A DNA stretch of 64,000 bases from Paenirhizobium daejeonense. Lineage in GTDB: Bacteria; Pseudomonadota; Alphaproteobacteria; Rhizobiales; Rhizobiaceae. Shown in pieces: positions 61,697 to 64,000 of the stretch; position 1 is the stretch's first letter, and each line of letters starts with the position of its first letter. The notes beneath the pieces were generated by a model. The model saw nothing but the letters and a program-made list of their open reading frames with translations. It was not told the DNA's origin and searched no databases. Both the position numbers and the translations under genes were made by a program. Location of the stretch: positions 186,001 to 250,000 of the forward strand of contig NZ_JACLAL010000002.1 of assembly GCF_014280875.1 (NCBI RefSeq), written 5' to 3'.

Positions 61697-62802
61697 GGAA
61701 TATCCAGTGAAATGACAATTGGGCAATGATCGGAAGCCTTCGGCCGGTCCCAGCCGACGCGCGGATAACGCTCGACATCCTGCCCCGGTGGAAACACCGT
61801 TCGGAACGGCTGGCCGGCACGGATGATATCGGGGCTTTTGCCCGGATTGGCGGCAGCCATTGCCGGCGACAGCCAGATATAGTCGAGCTGGCAAAGGTGC
61901 TGCTCAGCCGGCCCACGCGCATGATAAAGCGTCCAGCGGTCAAGCGGTTCGCGCCGCAGCATCACATTTTCGGCAAACCCATCGGCAGAAAAAACGTCGA
62001 GCGCGCTCGGCCTCGTTTCGCGGTATTCGAAGCGATAGCCGGTCCGCCGGTCGCCGATCACGTCCACCCGCTCCTGATAGTCGTTCATGTCGCCGCATAT
62101 GGCGAAATTCTTGTCGGCCGTCTGCCCCTTGCCGAAACGCTGCTCGATGATGTGGCGCACCGCCTTCGTTTCCGCCTCGCGGACCGGCATCGTCGACGTG
62201 CGCCCATCCATACCGTCGCGACCGTTGGTCATCGACTTGAAGTGGACGACATAGAGCGTGAAGGGCTTACCCCCGACCATGAGATCGAGTTCAAGGCAGT
62301 CACGCTTGAAGATCCGGTCGTCGGGCTTTGCATAATTTGCGACCGCGGGTGTGAAGAGTCCGAGATCGTCATAGGTCAGCGCCGCATGGCTCTTGATGTC
62401 GGCAACGGAAATGGTCTCGCCGTCGCGGGTCTGCTCGCGCATCATCACGCCGACATCGATGCCGCGGCTGTCATTGCCCTCAACGAGATATTTGTGCCGG
62501 TAGCCGGCGCCCATCATCCGGAAGAGATAGCCGTATTCGAAGTTCTGCAGGGCGGCCATGTTGTCGACCTCCTGCAGGCAGAGAATGTCGGCATCCGCAT
62601 CGGCAATCGCCAGCGCCGAGAGCTGGCGGGTATCGTCGGTCGATGCCACCACGCGCGCCGCCTCGAGCCGCTGATAGTCCTGCTCGTTGCGCATTTCGAA
62701 CAGCTTCAGCACGCGATCCTGTCGCAACTGGTTGCGGAAACCGCTGAAATCGAACCGGGTAATCAGGTTCTCGATGTTGAAGGTCGAAAGTCTAAGCGCC
62801 AT
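61693..62802 (-). CDS. endonuclease/exonuclease/phosphatase-family protein
   Basis: The 369-residue protein has the EEP fold: STFNIENL at the start, the catalytic LCLQEVDN with the metal-binding Glu, ICGDMND and the final SDHCPIVISLD with the catalytic His. No signal peptide, so cytoplasmic. The ATG at 62802 gives the usual N-terminus; frames beyond it are not family-like. The Nudix gene overlaps its stop. The pairing suggests nucleotide or nucleic acid clean-up, inferred. Confidence 0.88.
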   Translation of the reverse strand: MALRLSTFNIENLITRFDFSGFRNQLRQDRVLKLFEMRNEQDYQRLEAARVVASTDDTRQLSALAIADADADILCLQEVDNMAALQNFEYGYLFRMMGAGYRHKYLVEGNDSRGIDVGVMMREQTRDGETISVADIKSHAALTYDDLGLFTPAVANYAKPDDRIFKRDCLELDLMVGGKPFTLYVVHFKSMTNGRDGMDGRTSTMPVREAETKAVRHIIEQRFGKGQTADKNFAICGDMNDYQERVDVIGDRRTGYRFEYRETRPSALDVFSADGFAENVMLRREPLDRWTLYHARGPAEQHLCQLDYIWLSPAMAAANPGKSPDIIRAGQPFRTVFPPGQDVERYPRVGWDRPKASDHCPIVISLDIP

Positions 62803-62949
62803 GAAACGTTCCGTCGGTATCGACTGCCAGGATCGGACGGCGACGAAATCCGCCACCGCCATCCGGGCTCCAGAAACGTTTAAACCAGAATCGGGTCACC
62901 TTCACGCCCAAACCACCCCCTGTGGGAAAAGGGCGAAGAAACCGGGGCC

Positions 62950-63939
62950 TCAGCTTGCCTTGGCGGTCACTGTCGCCTTGAACTTGCCCATCAGGTAAGG
63001 TCCTGAAAGCACTGGCTGGTAACGCGGCTCGTCTCCCGGCGAAAGACAGGTATCGAGGCAGCGGATCTCGGCAAACCAGTTCGGCTGATGGAAGAATGCG
63101 AGCGACTGCCGTCGGTCCATGCCACCCTCCTCCGGCGGCGGATTGACCACCCGGTGCAGCGTCGAGACCCAGCGGTCGTTGGTCCACAGTGACATCAGGT
63201 CGCCGATGTTGATGACGAAGGCGCCAGGCACCGGCGGCACCGAGACCCAGTCTCCCTCCGGCGAAAGAATCTCCAGCCCGCGGGAACCGGGTTCGGGAAG
63301 CAGGATCGTCAGCGATCCGTAATCCGTATGCGCACCGGCCCTGAGCTGTCCCGGCTGGGGAGCGACCGTCTGGGCGGGATAGTTCAGCGCCCGCAAGGCG
63401 CTGATCGGCTGATCTATGAAGCCCTCGAAGAAATCCTCCGGGAGTTTCAGGGCAACCGCGAAAACCCGCATGATGCGCCGCGCCAGATCCTCCATAGCCC
63501 GGTAATAGGCCTTCCACGCATCCGCGAACCCTTCCGGTCCCGCAGGCCAGATGGTTTGAGCATAGCAGAAGGACAGCGCTTCGCCGTCGGTCATGCCTGC
63601 CGGAACGGCAAGCGGACCACCGTTGAAGCTTTCCTTCAGGTCCGGCGGCGTATCGACGTTTTTTGACTTCGCCAGCGCCTCTGTACCAGGCCCGAGATAG
63701 CCATAGGGATAACCCGGAAAGGGTGCGCGCGCCGCGTTCTTTTCTTCTGGCGACAGGTCGAAGAAGGCTCTTGCCGACTGCCAGACAGCTTCGATCACGT
63801 CCGTCGGAACGCTGTGCTCCGCGATCGCCAGAAATCCGGTCTTGCGGCAGATCTCGTCCACCGTTTCGCCAAGGCGCGTCTTCTCCTCCGGCGTTGCGCG
63901 CTCGAATGCGCCAAGATCGAATATCGGGAAATCCGCCAT
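62950..63939 (-). CDS. isopenicillin N synthase-like 2-oxoglutarate/Fe(II) oxygenase
   Basis: The 329-residue protein has an N-terminal DIOX_N-type domain (FPIFDLGAF, GFLAIAEHSVP) and the double-stranded beta-helix with the iron ligands His and Asp in AGAHTDYGSLT and the second His in STLHRVVNPP, followed by the RQSLAFFHQPN arginine that binds 2-oxoglutarate. Bacterial members of this group oxidise small molecules of many kinds; the substrate here is unknown. An AAGGAG site supports the start at 63939. The remaining bases to 64000 hold its promoter region, and nothing else was seen. Confidence 0.9.
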   Translation of the reverse strand: MADFPIFDLGAFERATPEEKTRLGETVDEICRKTGFLAIAEHSVPTDVIEAVWQSARAFFDLSPEEKNAARAPFPGYPYGYLGPGTEALAKSKNVDTPPDLKESFNGGPLAVPAGMTDGEALSFCYAQTIWPAGPEGFADAWKAYYRAMEDLARRIMRVFAVALKLPEDFFEGFIDQPISALRALNYPAQTVAPQPGQLRAGAHTDYGSLTILLPEPGSRGLEILSPEGDWVSVPPVPGAFVINIGDLMSLWTNDRWVSTLHRVVNPPPEEGGMDRRQSLAFFHQPNWFAEIRCLDTCLSPGDEPRYQPVLSGPYLMGKFKATVTAKAS

Positions 63940-64000
63940 GCCTGTTCTCCTTATCTGCCTTTGTGGGCGGCAAGAGAACACCAGCACATGGCGTTGCGCA

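Overview
The window reads as an ordinary stretch of chromosome from an alphaproteobacterium of the order Hyphomicrobiales, most likely Rhizobiaceae (Rhizobium/Agrobacterium/Sinorhizobium group). The grounds are high GC content, the cobalamin set bluB/cobT/cobS, a rhizobial-type heme importer with HutX, a usg-family gene, class II DAHP synthase, TIGR02281 and DUF1289 proteins, and the gene run gor - DUF2059 - rpiA - gph - L,D-transpeptidase - fumC - moaA - mobA/mobB, which I recall as typical of that family. No insertion sequence, prophage, integrase, plasmid function or CRISPR array was found. Both window edges are open: a chemoreceptor gene is cut at the left edge.

Layout: 1-1.03 kb truncated chemoreceptor; 1.2-4.7 kb bluB with a clear cobalamin riboswitch, a TolB-like propeller protein and nadE; 4.9-8.4 kb an LTA-synthase-like phosphoglycerol transferase, an unrecognised possible tandem-HTH protein and a GFA protein; 8.6-10.8 kb a TadE/TadG pair; 10.9-19.1 kb housekeeping genes (DAHP synthase, hydrolase, glutathione reductase, rpiA, gph, L,D-transpeptidase); 19.4-23.1 kb ArsR regulator and two unrelated fumarases side by side; 23.3-27 kb diguanylate cyclase, flavin-type oxidase, hydrolase/MarR pair and DUF971; 27.1-33.2 kb moaA, a large chemoreceptor, an EamA transporter, mobA and mobB; 33.2-38.5 kb a repeat-rich OmpA-family protein and a polar amino acid ABC importer without its ATPase; 38.7-46.2 kb usg, methyltransferase, a small conserved-looking ORF, LysR, a beta-hydroxyacid dehydrogenase, AlkD-like repair protein, Lrp, a UDG-family protein, a nuclease and a histidine kinase; 46.2-49.5 kb dgkA, cobT, cobS, DUF1289 and an aspartic protease; 49.5-55 kb two tandem-receiver response regulators (one with GGDEF), a small exported protein and a large MscS channel; 55-59 kb heme utilisation; 59.2-64 kb a small exported protein, tRNA-Lys(CTT), PhzF, Nudix, an exonuclease/phosphatase-family protein and a 2-oxoglutarate/Fe(II)-type oxygenase.

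Functional themes: lower-ligand synthesis and assembly of cobalamin (bluB under riboswitch control, cobT and cobS), molybdenum cofactor (moaA, mobA, mobB), iron/heme acquisition (monooxygenase-hutX divergent from hmuTUV), c-di-GMP and two-component signalling, and envelope maintenance (L,D-transpeptidase, OmpA protein, MscS channel, phosphoglycerol transferase, DgkA). I see no unambiguous new system. The best leads are the REC-REC / REC-REC-GGDEF pair with a lost phosphoacceptor, the unrecognised protein at 7080-8036, the small gene at 39828-40049, the heme locus architecture, and several long perfect palindromes at gene ends.
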